Shown: piece by piece, positions 27,209-36,584 of the stretch
Layout: each line of letters starts with the position of its first letter
Numbering within the stretch: position 1 is the first letter of the stretch
DNA from: Streptomyces sp. NBC_01478
GTDB lineage: Bacteria; Actinomycetota; Actinomycetes; Streptomycetales; Streptomycetaceae
Length of the DNA stretch: 64,000 nucleotides
Assembly (NCBI RefSeq): GCF_036227225.1
Contig: NZ_CP109444.1
Span: 9,219,501-9,283,500 of the forward strand
Direction of reading: 5' to 3'
Notes under the pieces: generated by a model
What the model was told of the DNA's origin: nothing
The model's input: only the letters and a program-made list of their open reading frames with translations
Databases searched by the model: none
Made by a program: the position numbers and the translations under genes

Positions 27209-27670
27209 TCAGTGGCCGACGGCCGGGATCTGGGCGGCGAGCAGGTGCGGCGGCAGGGCCCCGAGCTGCTGGAACAGGCCGAACTGGTCGATCACCGTCC
27301 AGTTCTCGAACACCTTGCCGTCGTGGAAGTGGAAGACCGTCAGGGCGCGGACCTCGACCCGCCGTCCCGTCGCGGGGAGCCCGCTGTAGTCGCCGGTGTG
27401 CGTGCCACGCCAGGTCAGTCGGGTCACGACCTTGTCGGCCACGGCGATCTGGTCCTCGATCACCACGTCGAGGTCGGGGAACCCGGTCAGCCGGTTGGCG
27501 ACATTGCGCCTGGGGCCCTCGGTCCCCACCGTCCTCCCGTTGGTGCGGAAGTCGTGGGTGAAGATCTCGTCGGCGAGACCGACATTCCCGGTGGCACCCT
27601 CCGTCAGCCAGCGCCGGGCGATCGCGGTGTTCCGTTCCTCCTCGCCGTGAGATTCCTCTGTGGGGGACAT
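27209..27670 (-). CDS. SnoaL-like ester cyclase/NTF2-fold protein
   Basis: 153 residues. The sequence NTAIARRWLTEG ... FRTNGRTVGTEGPRRN ... DLDVVIEDQIAVADKVVTRLTWRGTHTGDYSGLPATGR is typical of the SnoaL-like polyketide-cyclase family, a small cone-shaped NTF2 fold. Most members outside antibiotic clusters are of unknown function and may bind or hydrolyse small molecules. Its ATG is only 3 bases past the stop of the upstream hydrolase gene, so translation is probably coupled. Confidence 0.8.
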   Translation of the reverse strand: MSPTEESHGEEERNTAIARRWLTEGATGNVGLADEIFTHDFRTNGRTVGTEGPRRNVANRLTGFPDLDVVIEDQIAVADKVVTRLTWRGTHTGDYSGLPATGRRVEVRALTVFHFHDGKVFENWTVIDQFGLFQQLGALPPHLLAAQIPAVGH

Positions 27671-27673
27671 CGG

Positions 27674-28474
27674 CTACAGCCCCTGCTTGGCGAGCCAGCC
27701 GAGGCAGGTGTCCGCGACCGCGTGCCAGCCGTTGTCGACGGTGAGTGAGTGGCCCCGGTCGGGGAACTCGACGAGATCGGTCACCGCGGTCGAGTGGCGG
27801 TACTGCTTGAGCGTGGACTTGGTGATGGCCTCCGGAACCGTGTGGTCCTGGCCGCCCATGATCAGCAGCAGCGGCCCGCGGTCGTCGTTGCCGGTGTCGA
27901 CCGCCGCGGGTGAGTGCGGGGCGAAGTTGGCGCCGGCGGCCTCGAACAGCGGCTTGCCCGGCGCCGGGATGGTCCACTGGTCGTAGAGCGCGTCCGACTC
28001 CTCGGCACCGACCGCGTTTCCGAAGGCGAACCGGAACTGGTCGGCCGTCAGGGACACCGCCCGGTGTTTGTTGGCCGGGTTGGCGAACACCGGGAAGGTC
28101 GCGCGCAGCGCTGACAGCGGGAGCGGCAGTACGCCCTTGATCTGGGCCGCGTCGATGGCGATCGCGGCGGCTGCGAGATTCCGGCCCAGCAGCTTCTCGG
28201 CGATCATGCCGCCGAAGGAATGGCCGATCAGGATCGGCGGTTCCGGAAGCTCGTCGATGATGTCCGCGTAGTGCTCCACCACGTCGTCGATACCGTGGTC
28301 GGCGATGCTGTCCGGATGCGCGCGGGCGAGTTCGACGGTGTCCGCCACACCCGGCCAGCCGGGTGCGACCGGGCGGTAACCCGCCTCCTCGAACAATTCC
28401 TCCCAGGGTGTCCAGGAGGAAGCGTGCAGCCAGAGGCCGTGGATGAAGACGACGGGTGTGCCGTTGCCGGTCAT
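27674..28474 (-). CDS. Alpha/beta hydrolase
   Basis: 266 residues, complete. It begins TPVVFIHGLWLHASSW (oxyanion-hole HG) and carries the nucleophile elbow ILIGHSFGGMIAEKL with Ser in G-H-S-F-G, an acid in LLLIMGGQDHTVPEA, and the catalytic His in FPDRGHSLTVD. Closest in layout to soluble esterase/epoxide-hydrolase-like proteins; the substrate is unknown. The regulon motif lies 76 bp upstream, which suggests its own promoter behind the LAL gene. Confidence 0.87.
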   Translation of the reverse strand: MTGNGTPVVFIHGLWLHASSWTPWEELFEEAGYRPVAPGWPGVADTVELARAHPDSIADHGIDDVVEHYADIIDELPEPPILIGHSFGGMIAEKLLGRNLAAAAIAIDAAQIKGVLPLPLSALRATFPVFANPANKHRAVSLTADQFRFAFGNAVGAEESDALYDQWTIPAPGKPLFEAAGANFAPHSPAAVDTGNDDRGPLLLIMGGQDHTVPEAITKSTLKQYRHSTAVTDLVEFPDRGHSLTVDNGWHAVADTCLGWLAKQGL

Positions 28475-28549
28475 GGCGGGGTCCTTTCGCCGGGAGACGC
28501 GCCGGTATGTCGCTGTGCCTGCATGGTCACCGGCGGGGCGCGACCCCGG

Positions 28550-28566
28550 CTTCAGTCATGCGACTG
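28550..28566 (-). promoter_or_regulatory. Regulon motif upstream of the hydrolase operon
   Basis: Minus strand CAGTCGCATGACTGAAG, 76 bp before the hydrolase start at 28474. It overlaps the last codons and stop of the upstream LAL gene. Confidence 0.6.
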
Positions 28567-31248
28567 TCCGTTCCTCCGGGCATCACGGAGCCGCTGCCGG
28601 TACATCGCCACGACGTCCGGCGGAAGGTGGAGCTGTTGCGCGATCTCCGTGTCCGGCAGACCGCCGGCGAGGAGCGCGCCGATCCGCCGCTCCCGATCGG
28701 GTATGCCCGTCTGTCCGGCCGTGGCGGGCCAGGCGGGGCGGGTGCCCACGGCCATCAGTTCCAGCCTGGTCCGGTCGCCCCAGGTGGCCGAACCCGCCCG
28801 GTCGAACGTGGCCTGCGCGGTGGCGAACAGCGCCGCCGCCTTGTCCGGACGGCCGTGACGGCGCAGCCAGGCACCGTAGGCGAGCTCGGTCCTCGCTCGA
28901 ACCAGGGGCCATACGGAGAGGTCCTCGCGCAGTGCGGCCGAGTAGAGGTTCTCGGCGTCTTCGTCGGCGGCCAGTACGGCCCGCGCGTACGGCAGATGGG
29001 CGTGCAGGATCGGGGCAGGGGTCGTGAGCGCGATCTCCTCCATCTCCGCCAGCACCCGCCGGGCGTCCTCGCGGTCGCAGGCCCGGTCGGCTGCTTCGGC
29101 GAGGAACGTCAGACCGGTGAACCGCTCCCGCTGGTGGAAGCTCGGATCGGCCGGGTCGAACGCGCGGCGCAGCGCCCGGTAGGCGTCCTCGTTCCGACCG
29201 GCCGACAACCAGGCCACGCCCCGGGCCAACTGGACGCAGGACAGCAGGTCGTTGAGCCCGCGGCGGCCTGCCTCCAATTCGGCTTCGGCCGCCAGCCGCA
29301 GGGCAACCTCCGCGTCGCCCCGCAGCGCGTGCAGAACCGAGCCGCACGCGAGAGTGCCGGTCCGCCAGGTCGGCTGCCCGGTCTCCTCCGACAGCCGCTC
29401 GCCCTCCCGCGCGCAGGCCGCCGCCCGGTCCAGGTCCCCCAGATCCAGATGGACCATGACCTGCATGCTGAGCACGTGGGAGAGCAGACCGAGCCTGCCC
29501 TGCTCGCGCAGCGCCGTCTCCGCCCGCCGCAGCAGCCCGGCGGACAGCGCCTCATGACCGACCGCGTGCGCGGCCATGCCCAGCAGGCGCAGCGCGTCGG
29601 CGTCCACGCGACCGTCCGGCGGCACCCGGGACAGCGCCTCGATCGACACCGCACAGCGAAGCACGGGTTCGGCCACGGCCAGGGCCGCGGTGCGGCGGGG
29701 GTCGTCGTCCACACCGTCGAGCCCTTCCGCTACGGCCACCACCAGGGCCCGTGCCGCCGGACCGGTGTCGCCCCACCAGCAGCGCAGGGCGGCGCCGAGC
29801 AGAAGGTTCAGGGCCAGGTCGTGGTCGTCGGCCTCGGCGGACCGCAGCGCGATGTCGCACAGGTCGAAGACCCGCCGGGCGTCGCCGGGGACACCGTCGT
29901 CGAAGATCTCGCTGAGCCACTCCTTGCGGGCCAGGTCCAGTTCGGACAGGTCGGTGCGGGCCGCGGCCCGGAGCAACTGGTCGACGAGGTCGGCCCGCCC
30001 GAGCCCGAAGGCGTGCTCGGCCGCCGTCAGCAGCCGGTGGCCGCGCCGGGCGGATCCCCTCGTCAACCGCGCGGACCGTTCCAGGTCACCGATGGCCGAC
30101 ATGACCGCTCCCCGGCCAAGCGCCAGCGCGGCGTTGGCCTCCAACTCGTCGGCGATCTGGTCGTCGGGGCCGACGATCGACTGCGCGCGGTGCCGTGTAC
30201 GCCGGTACGGCTCGTCGACCAGCGCCTCGGCGAGCGCCGCGTTGGCTGCCTGGAGCCGGGCCAGGCACTCGGCCTGCAGTACGCCGGAGCGCATCAGCGG
30301 GTGCCGGAACTCCACGGCGCCGTCGCGTACTTCGATCAGTCCCACCGTCTCCGCCGGGACAAGCACCGTCCGTGCGACACCGCTGCCCCGGAGCACCGAG
30401 GTGGCCGCCAGGATCTCGGCCAGGGCGCCGACCGAATCCACCGCGGCGACGAGCAGCGCGTCGCGGGTCGGCCCGGGCAGCTCGCGGACCCGGCCCGCGA
30501 ACGCCCGCTCCAGCCGGTCGGGCAGGCTCAGCGGACGGAGCCCGTCGGTCGGCGACAGGCGGAGCGCGTCGGGGAGTTCCAGCAGCGCGAGCGGATTGCC
30601 GAGGGCCTCGCCCTGGATCCGCTGCCGTTCGGCCGGGCTCAGACCGGGGGCGTGGGCCGACAGGATGCGTGCGGCTGCCTCCCGGTCCACCCTGCCCACC
30701 GTGAGCTGCGGGAATCCGGCGGTCAGGAACGGGCCGGGGTGACCGGTGCGCATCGCGGCCACCACCACGACCGGGCCCACCGCACGGCGGCCGAGGAACG
30801 CCAGGACCTCATGGGTCTGCGGGTCCAGCCACTGGATGTCGTCGGCCAGTACGAGGACCGGCCGGTCCTCGGCCACCGAGGCCAGCAGGTTCACGACGGC
30901 CAGCGCGATGAGGTACAGCTCGGGTGGCGGCCCCTCGGTCAGCCCGAACGCCGGAAGCAGCGCCGCGCGCTCGGTTCTGGGCAGCAGGGGCACCAAGTCG
31001 AGTACCGGGCGCAGCAGTTGGTGCAGCCCGGCGAAGGGCAGGGTGGCCTCGGACTCCACGCCGACCACGGTGAGCACCCGGAACTCCCGTGTACGGGCCG
31101 TGTGTTGGGCGGCGCGCAGGAGGGCCGACTTGCCGATGCCGGGGTCGCCGAGTAGCAGGAGGACCCCGGGCCGCGGTGGTGTCCCGTCGAGGAGCGCGTC
31201 CAGCAGGTCCGTCTCGCGCCGCCTGCCGACAAGCACGCCGCTGCCCAT
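28552..31248 (-). CDS. LAL-family regulator (AAA ATPase plus degenerate LuxR domain)
   Basis: 898 residues; GGACGAGGAGACCC precedes the ATG. Walker A is GDPGIGKSALL (about residues 34-44) and Walker B is VLVLADDIQWLD. A long helical sensor region follows, as in MalT/LAL proteins that switch on ATP and ligand binding. The C-terminal LuxR domain is short and divergent (PDRERRIGALLAGGLPDTEIAQQLHLPPDVVAMYRQRL): it lacks the usual T-x-x-E opening and SPRTV recognition helix of its two paralogues at 32507 and 40603. DNA binding may be weak or different. A regulon motif sits 61 bp upstream, so it may be a target as well as a regulator. Confidence 0.85.
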   Translation of the reverse strand: MGSGVLVGRRRETDLLDALLDGTPPRPGVLLLLGDPGIGKSALLRAAQHTARTREFRVLTVVGVESEATLPFAGLHQLLRPVLDLVPLLPRTERAALLPAFGLTEGPPPELYLIALAVVNLLASVAEDRPVLVLADDIQWLDPQTHEVLAFLGRRAVGPVVVVAAMRTGHPGPFLTAGFPQLTVGRVDREAAARILSAHAPGLSPAERQRIQGEALGNPLALLELPDALRLSPTDGLRPLSLPDRLERAFAGRVRELPGPTRDALLVAAVDSVGALAEILAATSVLRGSGVARTVLVPAETVGLIEVRDGAVEFRHPLMRSGVLQAECLARLQAANAALAEALVDEPYRRTRHRAQSIVGPDDQIADELEANAALALGRGAVMSAIGDLERSARLTRGSARRGHRLLTAAEHAFGLGRADLVDQLLRAAARTDLSELDLARKEWLSEIFDDGVPGDARRVFDLCDIALRSAEADDHDLALNLLLGAALRCWWGDTGPAARALVVAVAEGLDGVDDDPRRTAALAVAEPVLRCAVSIEALSRVPPDGRVDADALRLLGMAAHAVGHEALSAGLLRRAETALREQGRLGLLSHVLSMQVMVHLDLGDLDRAAACAREGERLSEETGQPTWRTGTLACGSVLHALRGDAEVALRLAAEAELEAGRRGLNDLLSCVQLARGVAWLSAGRNEDAYRALRRAFDPADPSFHQRERFTGLTFLAEAADRACDREDARRVLAEMEEIALTTPAPILHAHLPYARAVLAADEDAENLYSAALREDLSVWPLVRARTELAYGAWLRRHGRPDKAAALFATAQATFDRAGSATWGDRTRLELMAVGTRPAWPATAGQTGIPDRERRIGALLAGGLPDTEIAQQLHLPPDVVAMYRQRLRDARRNGQSHD

Positions 31249-31308
31249 GGGTCTCCTCGTCCGGTCGCCATTGACGGGACGAGACTATGGACACCGCGCG
31301 GGTGCCCG

Positions 31309-31328
31309 CTTCAGTCATGCGACTGAAG
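31309..31328 (-). promoter_or_regulatory. Regulon motif upstream of the LAL gene (fullest copy)
   Basis: CTTCAGTCATGCGACTGAAG: 8-bp arms CTTCAGTC/GACTGAAG around a 4-nt centre. It is the only copy with both outer trinucleotides. It lies 61 bp upstream of the start at 31248, with a CATAGT-like -10 about 19 bp downstream. It also lies 23 bp past the stop of the AraC gene. Confidence 0.65.
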
Positions 31329-31351
31329 CCGCCGACGGGTGGCCGCCGCCC

Positions 31352-32467
31352 TCAGGCCGACAGGGCCGCGCGTCGCCACTCGCTCGGTGACAGCCCGTAG
31401 GCCGCGCGGAACCGGCGGCTGAAGTGGGCGGGATCGCGGAATCCCCACTGCCGGGCGATCGCGGAGACGCTTCGCCGGGAGCTGTCGGGACGGGCCAGTT
31501 CCTCCCGCGCGCCGTGGAGCCGCAGGCCGATGATCCACTGTTCGAGGCTGAGATCGGCCTGGGCACAGATCTTGTACAGGTGGCGTACGGAGATGTTGTG
31601 CGCGGCGGCGATGGAGACCGGTCCCAGCTCGGGATCGGTGAGGTGGCTCCGCACGTGGGCGCGTATGCGGGTGAGGAGCGTTTCGGCGAGCACAGGGCGG
31701 GAGTACCGCTCGTCCTCCGCGGCCGAGGCGAGCAGCGCCATGGCCAGTTCGGTGACCGTGGTGCCCAGGGTCACCGCGGCCGGGTGGTCGCTGAGCCGCG
31801 CCGCGTCCTGGGTGACCTGGCTGATGTGGTCGGTGACCAGGCGGTACAGGGGACTCGTCGGGAGGTGCTGGGCAGCCCGCCGGACGACGTCGACCGGAAG
31901 GCCGAGCGCCTCGATGGGGACCTGCACGCAGCCCACGGCTCCCTCGCCGGACCAGCTGAAGTCGTAGGGCGCGGACAGGTCCATCACCAGCATCTCCCCG
32001 GGCGGGACGAGCCGCCGGCAGGCCAGTTGCTCCTGACGTCCGTCGGCGAGCTTCTGGACGGAGAGCGCCACGACGGGTGCGGCGTCCTGGCGGGCCTGTT
32101 TGGGCGTGCGGAGGAGCCGCAGGCCGGACGACCAGGTCGAGAAGATCTTGACGTCGCCGAGCTGCCACAGTTCCATCCGGGTGCGGATGCCGAGATCGGC
32201 GTCCTCGTGGATCACATGGCAGGGGACAGCCGCGTACTTCATGGCCGCGCCGACCGCCTCCGCCCGGTCACGGGCGGGGAGCCGAGCCGTGTCGAGGATG
32301 ATTCCCAACCGTTCCTCCAGGGCCGTCCAGGACCGGACCCATGATTCCCGTGCCGAAGCGGAGATCGCGGCCGGTGCAGTCTCGGGCAAGACCTGTGCAC
32401 AGACAGCCAATCCGCACGAACGCCTCGCTCCTAGTGTTCCAGGAGAGCGCGCGGACTGCTTCCGCAT
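31352..32467 (-). CDS. AraC-family transcriptional regulator
   Basis: 371 residues if the ATG at 32467 is used; a TTG about 26 codons later is possible. The N-terminal about 230 residues match the AraC-binding-like domain (MELWQLGDVKIFSTWSSGLRLLRTPKQ; GEMLVMDLSAPYDFSW). The C-terminal about 100 residues are the two-HTH AraC domain (ISVRHLYKICAQADLSLEQW; WGFRDPAHFSRRFRAAYGLSPSEWR). It usually senses a small molecule and activates neighbouring catabolic genes. Divergent from the LAL gene at 32507 with a 39-bp gap, so promoters overlap. A candidate binder of the shared motif. Confidence 0.87.
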   Translation of the reverse strand: MRKQSARSPGTLGARRSCGLAVCAQVLPETAPAAISASARESWVRSWTALEERLGIILDTARLPARDRAEAVGAAMKYAAVPCHVIHEDADLGIRTRMELWQLGDVKIFSTWSSGLRLLRTPKQARQDAAPVVALSVQKLADGRQEQLACRRLVPPGEMLVMDLSAPYDFSWSGEGAVGCVQVPIEALGLPVDVVRRAAQHLPTSPLYRLVTDHISQVTQDAARLSDHPAAVTLGTTVTELAMALLASAAEDERYSRPVLAETLLTRIRAHVRSHLTDPELGPVSIAAAHNISVRHLYKICAQADLSLEQWIIGLRLHGAREELARPDSSRRSVSAIARQWGFRDPAHFSRRFRAAYGLSPSEWRRAALSA

Positions 32468-32506
32468 CGGACAGCAGGTGGGGGCCGTGCCCGGCAGGAA
32501 GGCGGC

Positions 32507-35245
32507 GTGATGACGTCATCGGAACTCGTCGGGCGTCACAAGGAGCTGAGAGCGCTGTCCGACGCCATCGACCGGGCCCCGGAACACGGCGCGGCGATCG
32601 TCGTCCGGGGCGAGGCGGGCATCGGCAAGTCGGCCCTGCTGGGCAGGGCCGCCGACCACGCCCGCGGCGCCGGGCACCGCGTGGTGCGGGCCACCGGGAC
32701 GGAGGCCGAGGCGCGGCTGCCGTTCGCCGGAATCCACCAGCTCCTCGGTCCGTTCCTCGACGATGCGGACAAGCTGCCCGCGTTGCAGCGCCGGGCGCTG
32801 GCGTCGGCGTTCGGTGCCGAGGACGCGCCCTCTCCCGAGCCCTTCCTCATAGCGCTGGCCGCGCTGAACCTGCTCACGGAGATCTCGGCCCGGCGGCCGA
32901 TGACCGTCCTGGTCGACGACATCCAGTGGCTGGACCGGCCCAGTCACGAGGTGCTGGCGTTCCTGGCCCGGCGGATCGGGAGCGACCCGATCGTCATCAT
33001 CGCGGCGATGCGGGAAGAGCACGCCGGACCGTTCGCCGCCGTGTGCCTGCTGGAACTGCGTCTCGGCGGGCTGGACGAGCGGGCCGCACGTGAACTGCTG
33101 GAGGTCACCGCCGCCGATCTGAGCGCGGCCGACCGGACGAGGATCCTGCGGCAGGCGGACGGGAACCCGCTCGCACTGGTCGAGCTTCCCGCGGCCTCGC
33201 GCTCGGTACGTGGCTCCGTCGTCGAACCCGTCCTGTCGTTCCTGCCGCTGAGCGCACGGCTGGAGGAAGCCTTCGGCGGACGGATCGTGGAGTTGCCCGC
33301 CCCGACCCGGGACGCCCTGCTCATCGCGGCCGTCGACCACGAGAGCGTGGTGGCGGAGATCCTCACGGCGGCCTCGTCGCTCTCGGGCCACCCGGTGACG
33401 GTCGGGGTGCTCGACGCCGCCGCGGCGGCCGGGCTGATCCGGTTCGACGAGGTGAGCCTCTCCTTCCGGCATCCGCTGGTCCGCTCCGCCGTCCTCCAGA
33501 CGGAGTCGCTGCGCCGCCGCCTGGCCGCCAACGCCGCGCTCGCCGAGGCACTGGCCGACCAGCCGTACCGCCGCACCTGGCATCGCGCCGAGGCGATCGT
33601 GGGTCCGGACGACGAGGTCGCCGACGAACTCGACGCCCATCACGTGCTGAGCATGCAGCGCGGAGCGGTGGCCGCCGCGATCTCGGCACTCGAACGGTCG
33701 GCGCAACTGACCACCGACTCCGCGAGGCGCGGACGGCGGCTGCTGCTCGCGGCGGAGCACGCGTTCGGTCTCGGCCGCGCCGATCTGGTCGACCGACTGC
33801 TCGCCCTGGCCGACGGCAACGCCCTGTCCGAACTCGACCGCGCGCGCAGGGAGTGGCTGCGGGAGATCTTCCACGACGGGGTGCCCGGAGACGCCGCCAG
33901 GGTGGTCGAGCTGTGTGACATCGCGCAGCGGTCCGCGCGGGCCGGCGACGACGACCTGGCGCTCAACCTGCTGCTCGGGGCGGCCCTGCGCTGCTGGTGG
34001 GCCGACACCGGTCCGGCGGCACGGGCCCGCGTGGTGGCCGTGGCCGAAGGGCTCGACGACGTGGACGGCGACGCCCGGTACATCGCGACGCTCGCTCTCG
34101 CGGAGACCGTCCTTCGGTCGGCCCGCGTCACCGAACTCCTCTCCCGGGTCACCGTGGACACCGTCACCGACCCCGCCGCGATGCGACTCCTCGGCATGGC
34201 GGCCATGGCCATCGGCTCGCCGGTGGCCAGCCTGGACTTCCTCGACCGGGCGGAAGCGAGGCTGCGCGAACAGGGCCGCCTCGGGCTCCTCTCCCACGTA
34301 CTCAACATGGGCCAGGTCAGCCGCATCGAACTGGGCGAATGGGAACAGGCCGAGATGGCCGCCGCCGAGGGCGGCCAACTCGCCGACGAAACGGGCCAGT
34401 TGATCTGGAACACCGGGACGCTCGCCTACCGCGCGGTCACCGCGGCACTGCGCGCCGACAACGAGACCGCCCAACGACTCGCCGACGAGGCCGAGGAAAC
34501 CGCCGCAGAAAGACGCCTGAACTGCGTGCTGTCGGTCGTTCAACGCGCCCGCGGCACAGGCTGGTTGACCGCGGGAGAGTACGGACGGGCCTACGACAGT
34601 CTGCGCCGCCTCTTCGACCCCGGCGACCCCTGCCACCACAGCACCGCCTCCTTCCACGGGGTGATGGACCTCGCCGAGGCGTCCGTGCACGCCGACCGCC
34701 GCGACGACGCCCGTTCAGTGATCGCCGGTCTGGAGGAGCTGACCTCCCGTTCGTCGTCGACGACCCTGCGCGTCCAACTCTCGTACGCCCAGGCGATCCT
34801 GGCGGACGACGACCATGCCGAGGCCCTCTTCACGGCCGCGCTGAACCAGGACCTCAACCGCTGGCCCTGGCCGGCCGCCCGCCTCCAACTCGCCTACGGG
34901 TGCTGGCTGCGACGGCACCGGCGGGGGACGGAGTCACGGATACCGCTGCGGTCGGCGCTGACGACGTTCGACCAGATCGGTGCCAGGTCCTGGGCGGACC
35001 AGGCACGGGCGGAATTGCGCGCGGCCGGAGAACGGACCTCCGCGAAGGGACCTTCCGCGCTGGGTCTTCTCTCAGCCCAGGAACTGCAGATCGCCCGCCT
35101 CGCCGCCGAGGGACTGTCCAACCGGGAGATAGGCGACAGGCTCTACCTCTCCCCCCGGACGATCGGCTCGTACCTCTACCGGATCTTTCCCAAGCTGGCC
35201 ATCACCTCCCGGTCCCAACTCGCGGGCCGACTGGAGGCGGTGTGA
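32507..35245 (+). CDS. LAL-family regulator, paralogue 2
   Basis: 912 residues starting GTG-ATG. Walker A is GEAGIGKSALLGRA near residue 38, Walker B is MTVLVDDIQWLD, then the long helical arm and an intact LuxR domain (SAQELQIARLAAEGLSNREIGDRLYLSPRTIGSYLYRIFPKL). Very close to the protein at 40603 over its whole length, including identical runs, and more distant from the one at 28552. Expected to activate transcription after ATP and inducer binding. Its stop overlaps the next gene's start (GTGA), so it is co-translated with the CruF-like membrane protein. Confidence 0.87.
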   Translation: MMTSSELVGRHKELRALSDAIDRAPEHGAAIVVRGEAGIGKSALLGRAADHARGAGHRVVRATGTEAEARLPFAGIHQLLGPFLDDADKLPALQRRALASAFGAEDAPSPEPFLIALAALNLLTEISARRPMTVLVDDIQWLDRPSHEVLAFLARRIGSDPIVIIAAMREEHAGPFAAVCLLELRLGGLDERAARELLEVTAADLSAADRTRILRQADGNPLALVELPAASRSVRGSVVEPVLSFLPLSARLEEAFGGRIVELPAPTRDALLIAAVDHESVVAEILTAASSLSGHPVTVGVLDAAAAAGLIRFDEVSLSFRHPLVRSAVLQTESLRRRLAANAALAEALADQPYRRTWHRAEAIVGPDDEVADELDAHHVLSMQRGAVAAAISALERSAQLTTDSARRGRRLLLAAEHAFGLGRADLVDRLLALADGNALSELDRARREWLREIFHDGVPGDAARVVELCDIAQRSARAGDDDLALNLLLGAALRCWWADTGPAARARVVAVAEGLDDVDGDARYIATLALAETVLRSARVTELLSRVTVDTVTDPAAMRLLGMAAMAIGSPVASLDFLDRAEARLREQGRLGLLSHVLNMGQVSRIELGEWEQAEMAAAEGGQLADETGQLIWNTGTLAYRAVTAALRADNETAQRLADEAEETAAERRLNCVLSVVQRARGTGWLTAGEYGRAYDSLRRLFDPGDPCHHSTASFHGVMDLAEASVHADRRDDARSVIAGLEELTSRSSSTTLRVQLSYAQAILADDDHAEALFTAALNQDLNRWPWPAARLQLAYGCWLRRHRRGTESRIPLRSALTTFDQIGARSWADQARAELRAAGERTSAKGPSALGLLSAQELQIARLAAEGLSNREIGDRLYLSPRTIGSYLYRIFPKLAITSRSQLAGRLEAV

Positions 35246-36192
35246 GCAACGACGGCCGGGGCAGGGGCAGTTGGCTCGCAGCCCGGTGGCTGCTGGTCGC
35301 CGTCGCGGTCACGCTGGCCCTCGCCGTACCGCTGACCGGGCGGGAAGCCGCGCTCCCGGTACTGCTGGTACTGGTCCCGTTCTCGCTTGTCCACGGTGTC
35401 CGGCGCTATGGCGCGAAAGTGCTCCTCTTCTTCCTCGCCGAGACGCTCGTCGTGAGCAACTTCTTCGAGGACCTCAGCATCTCCACCGGGTTCCCCTTCG
35501 GCCACTACCACTACACCGGTGGACCCCAGTTGATCCACGTCCCGATCCAGATCGGCCCGATCTACTTCGGGCTGGGGTACGCGTGCTGGCTGGTGGCCAG
35601 TGCCCTGCTCGATGAGGCCGACGCGGGTCTTGGCACCCGCACCCGAACGGGCCGGCGGCGCATCGACGCGGTGGCGCTGCCGATGCTGGCCGCGGCGCTG
35701 ATGACGATGTTCGACGTCGGCAGCGACTCGATCGCCTCCACCGTCGGCGGGATCTGGGTCTGGGAGCGCGGCGGCGGCCTGTTCGGCGTTCCGTACACCA
35801 ACTACCTGGGCTGGTGGCTCGTCACCTATGTCTTCTTCCAGATCTTCGCCGTCCACCTGACCCGCTCGCGTGTGCCCGTGCACACCGAGGACCGGGGCGC
35901 CCTGCTCCAACCCGTCCTGGTCTACGGGGCACTCGGCCTCAGCTCCGTGCCGTACTTCGTCGCCGCCCCGGACGGAGCCGTCACTGACCCGACCGGGACC
36001 GTCTGGAGCGGGCACGCCATCGACGAGAGCATGATGATCATCAACCTGTTCTCGGTGGTCCTCGTCGCGCTCTTCGCCGTGGTCAAGCTGGCGGGCCGCG
36101 ACAGTCGGGTGACTGAAGCGCGGCCCACCCCGCCGACCGATCCTGGTGGTACCGCACCCATCGAAGGAGAACCGTCGTGCCGACACCCCTGA
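35242..36192 (+). CDS. CruF-like/DUF422 carotenoid-biosynthesis-type membrane protein
   Basis: 316 residues from a GTG overlapping the LAL stop by 4 bases. About seven membrane helices. The stretch ETLVVSNFFEDLSISTGFPFGHYHYT, and the later acidic SDSIA segment after MTMFDVG, fit the CruF/carotenoid 1,2-hydratase-like (DUF422) family. No other carotenoid gene is nearby, so a carotenoid role is doubtful; the family also includes uncharacterised membrane proteins and spirocyclase-like enzymes. The regulon motif at 36102-36118 lies inside its 3' end, and the last 16 bases overlap the next start. Confidence 0.7.
   Translation: MSNDGRGRGSWLAARWLLVAVAVTLALAVPLTGREAALPVLLVLVPFSLVHGVRRYGAKVLLFFLAETLVVSNFFEDLSISTGFPFGHYHYTGGPQLIHVPIQIGPIYFGLGYACWLVASALLDEADAGLGTRTRTGRRRIDAVALPMLAAALMTMFDVGSDSIASTVGGIWVWERGGGLFGVPYTNYLGWWLVTYVFFQIFAVHLTRSRVPVHTEDRGALLQPVLVYGALGLSSVPYFVAAPDGAVTDPTGTVWSGHAIDESMMIINLFSVVLVALFAVVKLAGRDSRVTEARPTPPTDPGGTAPIEGEPSCRHP
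36102..36118 (+). promoter_or_regulatory. Regulon motif upstream of the NTF2-fold gene
   Basis: CAGTCGGGTGACTGAAG, 59 bp before the GTG at 36177, embedded in the coding sequence of the preceding gene. The match inside a gene, with spacing like the other copies, argues for selection on the DNA site. Confidence 0.55.
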
Positions 36193-36584
36193 CCGACCAG
36201 CCGCAGGACGACCTCGCCGTGGTCCGCGCGGTCTACGACTTCATCAACGGGGTCAACCCGGAGGGAGCTGCCCTGGCGGATCCGGAGATCACCGTCCACC
36301 AGTCCGAGGAGCTGCCCTGGGGCGGCTCGTACGAGGGGCTCGCCGGATTCCAGCGCTTCTACGAAGCCGTGTCGAGCGCGATCCACAGCGAGGTCGAGAC
36401 CGAGACGCTCTACCAGGCCGGCGACCGGGTCGTGCAGAGCGGCCGGTCCCGGGGTTTCGCCCGCGCCACCGGCAAGCCGTTCGACGTCCCCGAGACGCAC
36501 ATCTGGCGCGTCCGGAACGGCCGGATCACCGACCTCGAAATCTACGTCGACACGCCGGCCCTCCTGGAGGTGCTCAAGCCGTAG
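36177..36584 (+). CDS. SnoaL/NTF2-fold small protein
   Basis: 135 residues from a GTG with GAAGGAGA upstream. The text VVRAVYDFINGVNPEGAALADPEITVHQS ... GSYEGLAGFQRFYEAV ... THIWRVRNGRITDLEIYVDTPALLEVL is the SnoaL-like/nuclear-transport-factor-2 fold, related to ketosteroid-isomerase-type stress proteins. Function unknown. Its 3' end overlaps the convergent AraC gene by 43 bp. Likely expressed from the motif-bearing promoter at 36102. Confidence 0.8.
   Translation: MPTPLTDQPQDDLAVVRAVYDFINGVNPEGAALADPEITVHQSEELPWGGSYEGLAGFQRFYEAVSSAIHSEVETETLYQAGDRVVQSGRSRGFARATGKPFDVPETHIWRVRNGRITDLEIYVDTPALLEVLKP

Noticed and set aside
35242..36192. Carotenoid biosynthesis cluster
   Set aside because: Only one CruF-like membrane protein; no phytoene synthase, desaturase or cyclase nearby.
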